In this document: one piece after another, positions 54,913 to 64,000 of the stretch
Layout: the number at the start of each line of letters is the position of its first letter
How positions within the stretch are numbered: position 1 is the stretch's first letter
NCBI RefSeq assembly: GCF_042660705.1
Contig: NZ_JBHSUQ010000001.1
Source of the DNA: Undibacterium_A arcticum
GTDB taxonomy: Bacteria > Pseudomonadota > Gammaproteobacteria > Burkholderiales > Burkholderiaceae_D
DNA length: 64,000 bases
Direction: 5' to 3' (one strand)
Notes under the pieces: model-generated
What the model saw: the letters and a program-made list of their open reading frames with translations, nothing else
Databases searched by the model: none
Told to the model about the DNA's origin: nothing
Made by a program: the position numbers and the translations under genes

Positions 54913-57000
54913 TTAGTCCCGCGACACCCAAGCGCGCGCCAAGATCGCCAGCTTGCGCCACTGCCGCCTGACAATCCCCACCCGCAGCTTCTCGAGTCCG
55001 CCGTTGGCCTCCAGCGCATTCCGGGTTTCCACAATGCGATGCAATACCGCTTCGCAGGTGGTGTAACCCTTCAAGTCCCAGTCCCAATAGATAGGGTAGC
55101 GCAGCAACGTACCCGCCACCAACTCGTCCAGCGTCAAACGCCGCCGGCGGCGCGCAAAGACAGCCCCCTCTTTCAAGACATCTTCGGTCAGCCCCCAACC
55201 AGTATAAAACGGCTGGCCGTACACCACCACCCGCTTGCCGCGCAGCAGGGCATCGAAACCCGTAAGCGAGGTCATGGTATGCACCACGTCGCACGCCTCG
55301 ATGCAGCTCACCACCGAAAGCCGCGTCTCTATGTGGTCGGCAAACTCCCGCGCATGGGCCAGGACCAACTTTCCGGCACGGTTGCCCGACATGACATCCG
55401 GGTGCGGCTTGTAGACGATAAAGGCATTTGGATGCGCCCGGCGCGCGGCCTGCAGCAGGGCCAGGTTGGTCTTGACGTCTGTGCAGCCGTAGCGGATCGA
55501 GGCATCGTCCTCCACTTGGCCGGGCACCAGCACCACTTCTTTGGCACCGGTTGGCCACACAACCTTCTCGCGCGGCTCCAGGTTGTATTTTGTAATGCCG
55601 TGCTCAACGATGAATGCACGCACATGGCGGGCGCGATCGAGCTCTTCTTCAGAAAACTGCGCAGTGTCGAGAATGTGCTCCAGATCAGACGGTTGGGTGG
55701 GGTCAAAATAAATGCCACGTTGGTCCAGCACCAGCGACAAGGGACGAATCAAATCCGAACCCAGTCCCACCGAACGGACAAAACCATCTTCCATGCGCAG
55801 CGCACGCGCTGAACTCTCCCCGGCCAATGCGAGCAACCCCGCCGGAGCCTGCCGCCCCCAGTAGACCAGACAGTCGCCAGACTTTGGCCCCAAGGCTGCT
55901 GCCGCCTTGACGTTGGGCACAAACACCACCTGTTTCTGATCCAGCGACAACAGCGGCTTGATATTGGCCGCCTTCCAGCGCCGAAAACCCACGCAGATCA
56001 TCCGGTCCGGATACCGGGCTGCCATATCACGCTGCCGCTCCAGCCAATCGATCACGTCAAAAATCGTTCCGCGCTGATGCGTCACCGGATTCAGGTAGCG
56101 GGAGTAATGAAAATAGGATGCAGCAAACAGCTCATACATCGAGCGCTGACGAGTACGACGTACACAGGTTTGCCGATCATCCGTCTCCCCCCAGCCCGCA
56201 TACCAGGGCATACCGAACACCGTCACCGGCTTGCCGGCCACCAAGGCCTCAAAGCCCATGGTGGAAGTTACCACATAGACCCGGTTCATCTGCTCGATCA
56301 AACTCAGCGGGTTGATCGCCTGGCGCAGCACCACGGTGCGCACACCGTCCACCAAACCGTCCTGCACATCGGTCAGGTAACCGCCCTTGCGACCAGAAGT
56401 CACCTCCGGATGCGTCTTGACGTAAATAGTGGCCTGCGGGTTTTCTGCGCGGGCAGCAGCCAGCATCGCGGCAAAGGTCTCCGCACCGGCACCGCCCAGT
56501 GTCACGCTCATGTCGCCAACGGTCTGATCGATCACCAGCACGCGCTGCACATCACCTGAGCGCAGAACGCTGGCATCCAGTAAAGGCGCGTGGTTGTACT
56601 TGCTCAACCGGCGCCCAAGCACCAGCGCCTTGGCCCGCGCCACGTCGGCAGCAATGCCATCCAGCAGATCGACAGGTGAAGCCAGCAAAGATTCCAGCGC
56701 CGAAGGCCGGGTGCTGTCGTAGTAAACGCCCTGACCATCCACCACCAGCGACAGCGGCGGGAAATGCTCGCCGGTGCCCAACGAACGCAGAAATCCGTCT
56801 TCCAGGCAAACAAACGACAATTGACGGCGGTTTGCAAATGCACGGGATCTTTTCGTACTCTGACGTTGTCCCCAGCCTGCTATTGCATCAATGCCGGATA
56901 AAGCGGCGTTCGTCAGCCCGCCAAGCCGGTGTACTTCCGTGCCAAGAAATGACGGCAAATGCGGAATACGCCAAATGCCGGGTGAAAAAATTCCGATCAC
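54913..57000 (-). CDS. kpsC: Capsular polysaccharide dual Kdo-transferase KpsC
   Basis: 695 aa with the two tandem related modules of KpsC: module 1 LSFVCLEDGFLRSLGTGEHF, PPLSLVVDGQGVYYDSTRPS and YVKTHPEVTSGRKGGYL; module 2 ALRMEDGFVRSVGLGSDLIR, PLSLVLDQRGIYFDPTQPSD and VYKPHPDVMSGNRAG. The alternating modules make the beta-2,4/2,7-linked poly-Kdo linker joining capsule to lipid. The ATG overlaps the galU stop by four bases. Intact, ending next to repeat D. Confidence 0.94.
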   Translation of the reverse strand: MIGIFSPGIWRIPHLPSFLGTEVHRLGGLTNAALSGIDAIAGWGQRQSTKRSRAFANRRQLSFVCLEDGFLRSLGTGEHFPPLSLVVDGQGVYYDSTRPSALESLLASPVDLLDGIAADVARAKALVLGRRLSKYNHAPLLDASVLRSGDVQRVLVIDQTVGDMSVTLGGAGAETFAAMLAAARAENPQATIYVKTHPEVTSGRKGGYLTDVQDGLVDGVRTVVLRQAINPLSLIEQMNRVYVVTSTMGFEALVAGKPVTVFGMPWYAGWGETDDRQTCVRRTRQRSMYELFAASYFHYSRYLNPVTHQRGTIFDVIDWLERQRDMAARYPDRMICVGFRRWKAANIKPLLSLDQKQVVFVPNVKAAAALGPKSGDCLVYWGRQAPAGLLALAGESSARALRMEDGFVRSVGLGSDLIRPLSLVLDQRGIYFDPTQPSDLEHILDTAQFSEEELDRARHVRAFIVEHGITKYNLEPREKVVWPTGAKEVVLVPGQVEDDASIRYGCTDVKTNLALLQAARRAHPNAFIVYKPHPDVMSGNRAGKLVLAHAREFADHIETRLSVVSCIEACDVVHTMTSLTGFDALLRGKRVVVYGQPFYTGWGLTEDVLKEGAVFARRRRRLTLDELVAGTLLRYPIYWDWDLKGYTTCEAVLHRIVETRNALEANGGLEKLRVGIVRRQWRKLAILARAWVSRD

Positions 57001-57869
57001 TGGGCTAATTGCCTTTGTTGGAGATAGTCAGAGAATGCACTTCCCACCTCGAAGTGCTTAATACCATAACTTACCGTGGCTTTAAGATAACCTAACTTCG
57101 ATCCGCAGTCGTACCGAGTCCCAACAAATGGATGCGCCAGAACAACTTCTTCCTTGAGTAGACTAGCAATGCCGTCGGTTAGCTGAATTTCTCCTCCGGC
57201 ACCTGGCCGGACATCACGCAACTTGTCAAAGATCCGCGGTGTAAGGATATAGCGGCCAACAACCGCCAGATTCGATGGTGCGATATCCGGATGGGGCTTT
57301 TCAACGACGTTAAATATCTGTTGATAGGCATCGTGCAACTGATTGACCTCAACAATGCCGTATGAGCCCGTTTGCTCGGGTGCCACGGTTTCCACGCCCA
57401 GCACCGAACTGCCGGTCTGTTCATAGATACGAACCATCTGTGCCATCGCACCCGGTTCGCCGTCAATCAGATCGTCGGCCAGGATCACGGCGAAAGGCGC
57501 ATCACCCACTGCCGGCTGAGCGCAAAGCACCGCATGACCGAGGCCAAGCGCCCTGGCCTGGCGGATATACATGCATGAAACATGCGGTGGCAGGATGTCT
57601 CGGGCCAACTCCAGCAGTTTGTGCTTGTTATTGAGCTCCAGTTCGGTTTCAAGCTCATAGGCCACATCGAAATGATCTTCGATACTGCGCTTGTTACGGC
57701 CGGTGACGAAAACAAGTTCGGTAATGCCGGCTGCGATTGCCTCCTCAACGGCGTATTGAATTAAAGGTTTGTCGACGACCGGCAGCATTTCCTTTGGACT
57801 GGCCTTGGTGGCAGGAAGGAAACGGGAGCCGAAACCGGCAACGGGAACTGCTTTGGTAATTTTCTTCAT
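56997..57869 (-). CDS. galU: UTP-glucose-1-phosphate uridylyltransferase
   Basis: 290 aa. KAVPVAGFGSRFLPATKASPKEMLPVVDKP is the nucleotide-binding signature; VEKPHPDIAPSN and GEIQLTDGI are typical GalU positions. It makes UDP-glucose for galE and capsule or LPS synthesis. Overlaps kpsC by four bases, so it is coupled to capsule assembly here. Intact. Confidence 0.95.
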   Translation of the reverse strand: MKKITKAVPVAGFGSRFLPATKASPKEMLPVVDKPLIQYAVEEAIAAGITELVFVTGRNKRSIEDHFDVAYELETELELNNKHKLLELARDILPPHVSCMYIRQARALGLGHAVLCAQPAVGDAPFAVILADDLIDGEPGAMAQMVRIYEQTGSSVLGVETVAPEQTGSYGIVEVNQLHDAYQQIFNVVEKPHPDIAPSNLAVVGRYILTPRIFDKLRDVRPGAGGEIQLTDGIASLLKEEVVLAHPFVGTRYDCGSKLGYLKATVSYGIKHFEVGSAFSDYLQQRQLAQ

Positions 57870-58020
57870 TTCTTTCCTGGCTTGTCAGTCGTTAAGAGCC
57901 ATATCTGATTAATCATTTATAGAACTACCGCAAAATGCATCAGAAGTAGGGTGCGCCGTGCGCACCGATGCGATCATCATCATGTCGCCGACGATGGATT
58001 GCTCGCAATGATCACTATCG

Positions 58021-59007
58021 TCATTGAAATCTCCGCAACTCCCACGCCCAGGCATGAGCGACAATGGTATCGAGATCGGCATATTTGGGCGTCCAGCCCA
58101 GCTCGGCCCTGGCCTTGCGCGCATCCGCCGCGAGGCGTGGCGGGTCGCCGGCACGTCGATCCCCTTTCTCTACCGCGATGTGCCTCCCAGCCACGCGGCG
58201 GGCGGCATCAATTACTTCCCGCACAGAAAACCCGTTGCCATTGCCCAAATTATAGCGGGCGCTATCGCCCCCTTGCAGCAAGTGATCCAATGCATGCAAA
58301 TGAGCACTGCACAAATCTTCGATATGGATGTAATCGCGAATACAGGTACCATCCGGAGTATCGTAATCCTCGCCGTAAATAGTGACATGTGGACGCCGGC
58401 CGGATGCCGCTTGCAGGATAAGCGGAATTAAATGGGTCTCAGGTTCATGGCACTCACCCAACTCACCATCTGCATCCGCCCCGGCAGCATTGAAGTAGCG
58501 CAAGCAAATGGACTTGAGACCATAAGCACGGTCGTAATCTTCCAATATCTGCTCCACCATCCACTTGCTGCGACCATAGGGATTAATCGGCTCCTTGGGA
58601 TGAGCTTCATCAATGGGATCGTATTTCGGATTCCCGAAAATCGCCGCCGTGGAAGAAAAAATAAAATTCCGAACACCATGCGCTCGCATGCCATCCAGCA
58701 ACACTTGCGTAGCGATTACATTGTTGCGGTAATACTTGGCCGGCTCCTGCACCGACTCCCCAACCTGGATAAAGCTGGCAAAGTGCATAACCGCCGCTGG
58801 GCTTACGCGTTCCAACACCTCATCGAGCAGGTTGGCGTCGCCTATATCTCCCACTACCAGTTCCGCACCCAGTACCGCTTCGCGCCGACCGCTACTCAGA
58901 TCGTCCACAACGACCGGCACGTAGCCTGCAGCACGCAACATTTTGACCATGTGCGAGCCGATGTAACCTGCACCGCCAACCACTAGAATTTTTGGAAATT
59001 TTTCCAT
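58021..59007 (-). CDS. galE: UDP-glucose 4-epimerase
   Basis: 328 aa from MEKFPKILVVGGAGYIGSHM (an upstream in-frame ATG at 59025 adds six residues). NAD motif GGAGYIGS, catalytic SST in FIFSSTAAIFG and YxxxK in NPYGRSKWMVEQ. Interconverts UDP-Glc and UDP-Gal. 150 bases upstream of galU on the same strand, part of the capsule precursor supply. Intact. Confidence 0.95.
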   Translation of the reverse strand: MEKFPKILVVGGAGYIGSHMVKMLRAAGYVPVVVDDLSSGRREAVLGAELVVGDIGDANLLDEVLERVSPAAVMHFASFIQVGESVQEPAKYYRNNVIATQVLLDGMRAHGVRNFIFSSTAAIFGNPKYDPIDEAHPKEPINPYGRSKWMVEQILEDYDRAYGLKSICLRYFNAAGADADGELGECHEPETHLIPLILQAASGRRPHVTIYGEDYDTPDGTCIRDYIHIEDLCSAHLHALDHLLQGGDSARYNLGNGNGFSVREVIDAARRVAGRHIAVEKGDRRAGDPPRLAADARKARAELGWTPKYADLDTIVAHAWAWELRRFQ

Positions 59008-59219
59008 TATTTTATTTTTCCCCACATTTTTCTTCCACCAATATAAAAATATTTTTTACGTCGAATAATTAAGCGCTTCCGGCGAATTGGTAAGCCGAGA
59101 AAACTTGAACAAGTCATCATTCGGGATCTAGGATTTCGACGTATAGCGACTTAAGACCTTTTTTCGAACGAAATAAACTGAATTTTTCATGAACGGAATG
59201 AGACGATTGATGATGTCCA

Positions 59220-61788
59220 TCATGTTGCAGATTGGGAGACTTGTTCAGGGCTACCCTCAAACTTAACCATGGTCGATGATCTACGTATAACTTCATCGAA
59301 CAGACGGCGAGAATTTTCTCCATCATTGAAAGCGAAGAAGTCATCGATGCGTTGCCGGTAGTTCTGGCCGAGAGAGAATCTATTCTCTATGGCAGCAGAG
59401 AATTCACTTTCCAGTTGATCGATTGTCGTTGCCACAGGGCCGAAACCATCGGTACAGTAATCGTAGTAACCATTTCCGTAGGTATGGGATGAGAAAAACT
59501 CATCGAAGTCAAATTGAAAATACATTACAGACTGCCTCAGGTAGGCTACATCAAAGGCGATCGATGAGTAGTCCGTAACAAGAAGCGTGCAATCTACCAA
59601 GTAATTCTGAATACTCTCCTGTTCCAAATCAACGATTTTCACTGAGGGAGGGAGATTGAAATATTCGATATACTGTTTTACGTTAGGATGGGGTATGAAA
59701 ACTATTTCATAGCCATGCGCTATAGCTTTATCAAGTAGCGCTTTGTTGGAAAGAAAAGCGTTCCAGTTCTTGAAATAGCTGGATGACTTGAAATTCGGGT
59801 TGGCCGTACGTTCTGAGGTCTTGCCGATAAGCGTCCCCGAAAGGCTGAGACGCCAGGTCGGCATAACGACGATGGTCTTGGGCTTTGCTCTTCCTAGCGA
59901 ACAGAGCATCATAGCGAGGAAATCCCGTCAAAGAAACCTCTCGACGGCTATATTTGTAAAACCCGGAAATCATCGAATCAAATTCTCTTGGGGCGGCCGT
60001 AACGAGCAAATCAATTTGCCGTGAATTGAGCCATGCCGATTGATCGTCTTTGGTAACCCCATGCTGTAGAAAGCAGAATTTGTAGTTGATCAAGTCTCCA
60101 AAATGGCTTTTCGGTAGTACATTGACCACAAAAGGTGCAGCGTGAGAGGAAAATAGCCAACTGGCATTCATTAATAGCAGCTTGTGCTGAAGGCCACCAA
60201 AAGGAACCAGTTTGAAACCTTCGCTTTTTAGGCGTCGCCAGTCGTCAGTATTTTTGCGCAGAACAAAGTAGGATTTTTCGCCATTACTGGTATTATTCTT
60301 AACCCAACGATAGAAATGTTCGGCATTGTCATCCGCCTTGGAGTCCTTATCCAGAAAAACCCAAGCATCTTGATAGCGTTTCGTAGTCCATTCACAGGTA
60401 GTTAGTAAACGTAGCATGTAGGTATAAACGGATGGACGATGATTTACACTGACGCTGGCATTAAGCGCAGACATCACCTGCCCCGACAGAGTGTCTACTT
60501 TTACACCCTTGACGAATAAATTGCAGAGGTGACCATTCAGCTTAACTTCCAACTGGGTGAGACCAAAGGCCGATACCCATGCAATATGCTCAAACAAGAA
60601 ATCGCGGTCGAAGGCATCATGTTTGATAGTTTTGCTGAATTCAGGCTCGATTGCCGATCCATTTCTGAAGAATTCTAGTTTCTTCAATTGTTGTAAACCA
60701 TTTCAATTTGATCAGTCCGGATACTGAATCGATGCCATCCAGATGAACAGGCACCTGATTCGGGTGCACTCCCTTGTAGCGACTTTGAACGCCGTAGCGA
60801 ATATTCCACTTGGCCAGAGCCTGGCGCCCCACATCAACAGTCTTGAAATCTACGTACGAATATAGGACACGTAAACTATCTTCCAGCTTAGCCTTAGTGT
60901 TGGAGGATAAATTCTCGAGGGAACGTCGCTTTAAAAGCAGCTCGTTGTGAAAATTTAGCACGGTGTAAGCGATTCTAATCTGTAGCCAGGGTGGTAGCGC
61001 AGTATTGCGATTACCAAAAAATTTCGATGTCTCAACGATACTGTTCAAATAACGATCCGACTTTAGGTTAACAGGATATCCTAGAGGGAATAGAGCGGTT
61101 GAAGCGGCAGCATTAGTCGCGACGGCAATATCCGATGCGACACATATTTTTCCATTGCCGTTGCTCGATAGATAATGATCTAGGAAAGCAAGCTCGGCGC
61201 ACTCGTAATGGACGTTAGCGTTGGCGTGCCAAGATGTGGCACTACGACACAGGGATTGTTTAGGGAAGAAGGTGTTTTGAACAGTCAAAAAAGGAATATT
61301 TCTCTGCTGCTCGAGCCCAAGCTGATGGATGGTTCCAGGTTTGATATTCCCATTGGCCTTGGGCAAAGTGCCGCCGGTCAGAATAAGATCCGTCGAAACA
61401 GCAATATATTCAAACTGATTTGGTGATAGCCATGAACAGAGCGACGCGAAAAAGAGAGGAGTGTATTTGCTATGTAAGGTGGCATAGCCAATCCAATTTC
61501 CGCGACAACGAATCAGTCCTCTATCCAAGGCGGCACTCAGTTCATTGGACGGATATTCCAAACGTGAGATTTGGTTGGGAAACTCTTGCTCCAACCGTTC
61601 CAAGATCGGAATGGACGGATGAGAACTATTGATAATGAATATGATTTCGAGTCCGATCTGGCGCCCAGCGCCGCGCAGTAGCGCATTATCGATGAAATCC
61701 CGAAAATTTGATTCCCCACGCCCAACCGGAACCAGAAGCGATATAGTAGACGAGTTTCGGTAATTCCAATGATTACGTCTCGCTACAT
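59220..61788 (-). CDS. Bifunctional GT2 glycosyltransferase / CDP-glycerol glycerophosphotransferase-like capsule polymerase (several frame breaks)
   Basis: Read from the probable ATG near 61788, one GT2-like half (STISLLVPVGRGESNFRDFI, LDRGLIRCRGNWIGYATLHS) of ~380 residues runs to 60641. A second half begins around 60687 (KKLEFFRNGSAIEPEFSKT) and is a TagF/CDP-glycerol transferase-type domain (FCFLQHGVTKDDQSAWLNSR, LTGFPRYDALF, TIVVMPTWRLSLSG, VTDYSSIAFDVAYLRQSVMY). Breaks are near 61786, 60670 and 59885. Similar fused enzymes polymerise glycerol-phosphate-containing capsules. Two adjacent genes with a TTG start are an alternative for the middle break. Much richer in AT than galE or kpsC. 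Confidence 0.68.
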
Positions 61789-61891
61789 TATTCCTGATTT
61801 ATCAGTGATAAACAGTCGCGGCTTTGTTATTGCCTTGGTTAATTTTCTTATGAATGCCATTGGAATTGAAAATATAAATGTGTATGAATGG

Positions 61892-63034
61892 TTAAGAAAA
61901 AAAATTTCGGATAATCCTCAGTGATCGCCTGGTCGATCTCCAGATACGGCCACCTCGATCAAGAAAGTCAGGCCGAGCGTCAAGCAGCGCGAAGAATTCT
62001 GAGGAGTCTGTTTCATATAGGTAGCAGGTTTCGAAAAACATGTTTGCTAGCCAGAGTGGCGATTTATGAGAAAGGTTTTCTTGATTTCCATCCAACATGG
62101 CTCTCATTTTCTTATTAAACAAGTAAGAATTATCACTGCGCTTAGAGTAGTATTTTTCATCACGATTTTTTGCGTGGTGCAAATGCAATGCAAATTTTTT
62201 TTTCAGAATCCAGTTAAAACAAAGCGGCGACAACATGGCACGAAAACCTTCCGCTAGAAGCGGCGCCCTGTATGGTTTATCAACAAGCATTTCTTGCGAA
62301 AAAGAAATTACATTTTTCTTCAAAGCCAGACGAATCATAAAATCAAAATCTTCATAGCTGTGGCCGCTATAGGCTTCATTAAACCCCCCGATATCCGCAA
62401 AATCCGTCGACCACAACACCATCACAGAGGACGGACTTGCGAGATGTTGCGTTAGTTGTTTCTGGAAATTTAAATATGCCTCAATTAATTCTTTAGGTCT
62501 GTTTTCTCTTTGAATCTTGTTAGAGCCGTTATTGGTAAGGTATAGGCACGGCGCCATTGCAAAAGGCTCTTTCAATTCGTGAACAGAATTAAATAATTCA
62601 AAAAATAGATTGGTGTCGGGAAAAATATCTGCATCAAGCAACAGCAAAAAATTAGTTTTTATCTCGCCAAACCCATGATTTCGAAGAATTGCATTGTTGG
62701 ACAGGCCATCATATAAATGACCAGATGCCAATATCGCATTGGTGCCCCACAGTAATTTCGCAGCAGATTTCAGCTTTTCATCCCAGCGAGTACACCTGTC
62801 ATTGTGACTAACAACCACACGTATACCTGCATTCGTCAGAGTCGAAACAAGCTTATTAACTCGCTGAAAAAGCTGCTTAGGACGTCGCGCAAGGTCCAAG
62901 GGAATTAGAGCGGTCATATCGGCCATGGTATTTTCCTTATTCATCGAATCGCAGAATATTGGAACGCCAACTTGGCCGACTTTACTAATAACGAAGGGAA
63001 AATGCGCGCGAGATATTTCAGCATATCGAGCCAC
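61892..63034 (-). CDS. Capsule glycosyltransferase, GT2/GT7C-like
   Basis: ~380 aa. The DxD-type metal site is in FLLLLDADIFPDTNLFFELF, and a C-terminal galactosyltransferase-like motif is FNEAYSGHSYEDFDFMIRLAL, seen in chondroitin/heparosan-type polymerases. The start is uncertain: the GTG at 63034 (ARYAEISRAHFPFVISK) is preferred, but the frame is open to 63130 and an internal ATG (MNKENTMADM) exists. AT-rich, like the gene before it. It transfers a sugar to the capsule chain; donor unknown. Confidence 0.72.
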   Translation of the reverse strand: MARYAEISRAHFPFVISKVGQVGVPIFCDSMNKENTMADMTALIPLDLARRPKQLFQRVNKLVSTLTNAGIRVVVSHNDRCTRWDEKLKSAAKLLWGTNAILASGHLYDGLSNNAILRNHGFGEIKTNFLLLLDADIFPDTNLFFELFNSVHELKEPFAMAPCLYLTNNGSNKIQRENRPKELIEAYLNFQKQLTQHLASPSSVMVLWSTDFADIGGFNEAYSGHSYEDFDFMIRLALKKNVISFSQEMLVDKPYRAPLLAEGFRAMLSPLCFNWILKKKFALHLHHAKNRDEKYYSKRSDNSYLFNKKMRAMLDGNQENLSHKSPLWLANMFFETCYLYETDSSEFFALLDARPDFLDRGGRIWRSTRRSLRIIRNFFS

Positions 63035-63074
63035 CTTGAAATCCGTGTTCTCATGAGAATGGATGGCAGTACAC

Positions 63075-64000
63075 TCATTGTTCGAATGGCTTTGAAATAA
63101 CGTTGCTGTAAGGGGCCTGAAGTGATGCAAGCTTATGGGCGATACGATCGGCAGCCGCAGAATCCACAGACGCTAGGTCGAGGCGATTCAAGGCGCTGCA
63201 GGCCTTCTGGGTGTTTCCCAGGTTGAGATATGCTTCGCTCAACAATTCGCCGATTTTTGGGTATACCCCGATGCAGGGGTATCTTCAAGCAAATCAACAC
63301 ACTCGCGATATCGGCGAGCCTTGAATTGAATTTGGGCCATTTTCAGGCGAGCACGTCCTAATAATGGATGAACTGCTAACGCTCGCTGAAGAAAATATTC
63401 GCAGGCGCCAAGATCACCCTGCTTTTCTGAAATCAGGGCGGAAAAATACTGCGGCATGGACCAGGCCGGAATTTCGTTAGCTACCGTGATGATGGCATCG
63501 CTGTCCCCTAGGCAGACCGTCTTTTGTATAGCCAGGATTTCATTAAATTTCTTGATGGCAGTAGCGCGAACAACATCGATGGTCGTGCTCGTTTCAGCTT
63601 GGATCAGAAATGTTGTATCGCCATTCATGAAAAATGAATTTACAACTTTACTTAATCCAAACTGACCATCGATATACTTTGCGACAACATGGGTGCGATT
63701 AGTAATCAAATATACGCCAAGCAGGGGGTTAGCCGCTTTCAACTGGCAGGCGCAATAAAAATCGACAATATCATTATTCCCAGATAAGACAAGCACATCC
63801 TGCGGGACCTTAAAGGGTAGGGACGCGATATTCCCGGCCCCCTCCGGGATACTCTGGAGACTGGTCACGCTTCTTCCAAGGGGAATACACAATTCGGACT
63901 CGGGGCCAAGCGCCATGATGCGGTCTGCGCCAAGCAGCGAACCGTATTTCAGGGCGGCATAGGCACCCATGCTGGAGCCGAGGGTGAAGACGCGGCCAGA
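63075..64000 (-). CDS. Alpha/beta-hydrolase-like protein with TPR tail, 5' end outside the window (frameshift)
   Basis: The frame is open to the right edge. The first visible residues (SGRVFTLGSSMGAYAALKYGS) form a hydrolase nucleophile elbow (GSSMGA). LVLSGNNDIVDFYCACQL and LITNRTHVVAKYIDG could supply Asp and His. After ~residue 175 come TPR-like helices (ALISEKQGDLGACEYFLQRA, RARLKMAQIQFKARRYRECV). A missing C near 63253 (TACCCAAAA) ends the frame early; restored, it runs YTPKIGELLSEAYLNLGNTQ to ISKPFEQ and TGA at 63075. First of the minus-strand capsule genes; perhaps acyl modification or chain handling. Confidence 0.68.

Overview
The window (GC roughly 57%) reads as a betaproteobacterial chromosome, most likely Burkholderiales and probably Oxalobacteraceae. 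This is inferred from protein character (RpoD, DnaE, RhlE, the GlcDEF/LldP locus, the PA2778/PA2779 pair) and not from a search.

Layout. 1-1.2 kb: 3' end of rpoD, then tRNA-Ile2(CAU) with its terminator. 1.2-30 kb: an accessory stretch punctuated by two decayed copies of that tRNA's 3' end (22.9 kb and 30.0 kb), which suggests an old, layered island at the tRNA. It holds a GlxA-type regulator with two coupled small genes, a LivK/LivHM/LivG/LivF-type ABC importer, a dodecin, two small double-glycine-leader peptide genes beside a C39-peptidase lipoprotein (PA2778 family) and its PA2779 partner, a MazG-like pyrophosphohydrolase, a zinc-ribbon/PH protein, a HAD phosphatase, a lactate/glycolate locus (GntR regulator, truncated lldP, glcD, glcE, glcF split by an IS630 element, a second lldP), a cell-envelope cluster with a FecR/DUF6600-type protein, a flavoprotein and an internally duplicated Cys-rich protein. 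30.3-32.7 kb: an arsenic operon arsR-arsI-arsC-aquaporin. 32.8-36.3 kb: an ABC-2 exporter and an exported alpha/beta hydrolase. 36.7-48.5 kb: mostly housekeeping genes (creA, rhlE, gluQRS, LysR/pirin/DoxX/WrbA-like quinone module, trhO, dnaE, a peroxidase-related protein). 48.5-48.9 kb: a dead HepT/MntA toxin-antitoxin relic. 50-64 kb: a group-2 (ABC-dependent) capsule region with kpsS, kpsC, galU, galE, a GT2 plus CDP-glycerol transferase-like polymerase, another glycosyltransferase and a hydrolase/TPR protein. Its distal part is visibly AT-richer than the rest.

A pervasive property: about twenty otherwise good genes carry a reading-frame break, many of them explained by one missing base in a short homopolymer. 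Long genes such as dnaE and kpsC are intact. I annotate those genes across the break and flag it. Uncorrected sequencing deletions are the simplest explanation, with real decay as the alternative. The IS630 insertion in glcF, the truncated lldP, the tRNA remnants and the HepT/MntA remnant do not depend on such single-base calls (except the HepT stop codon) and look biological.

The best candidate for something undescribed is the 9.4-12.0 kb locus: two GG-leader peptides with Asn/Gln-rich cores next to a C39-like lipoprotein peptidase and its membrane-anchored partner.
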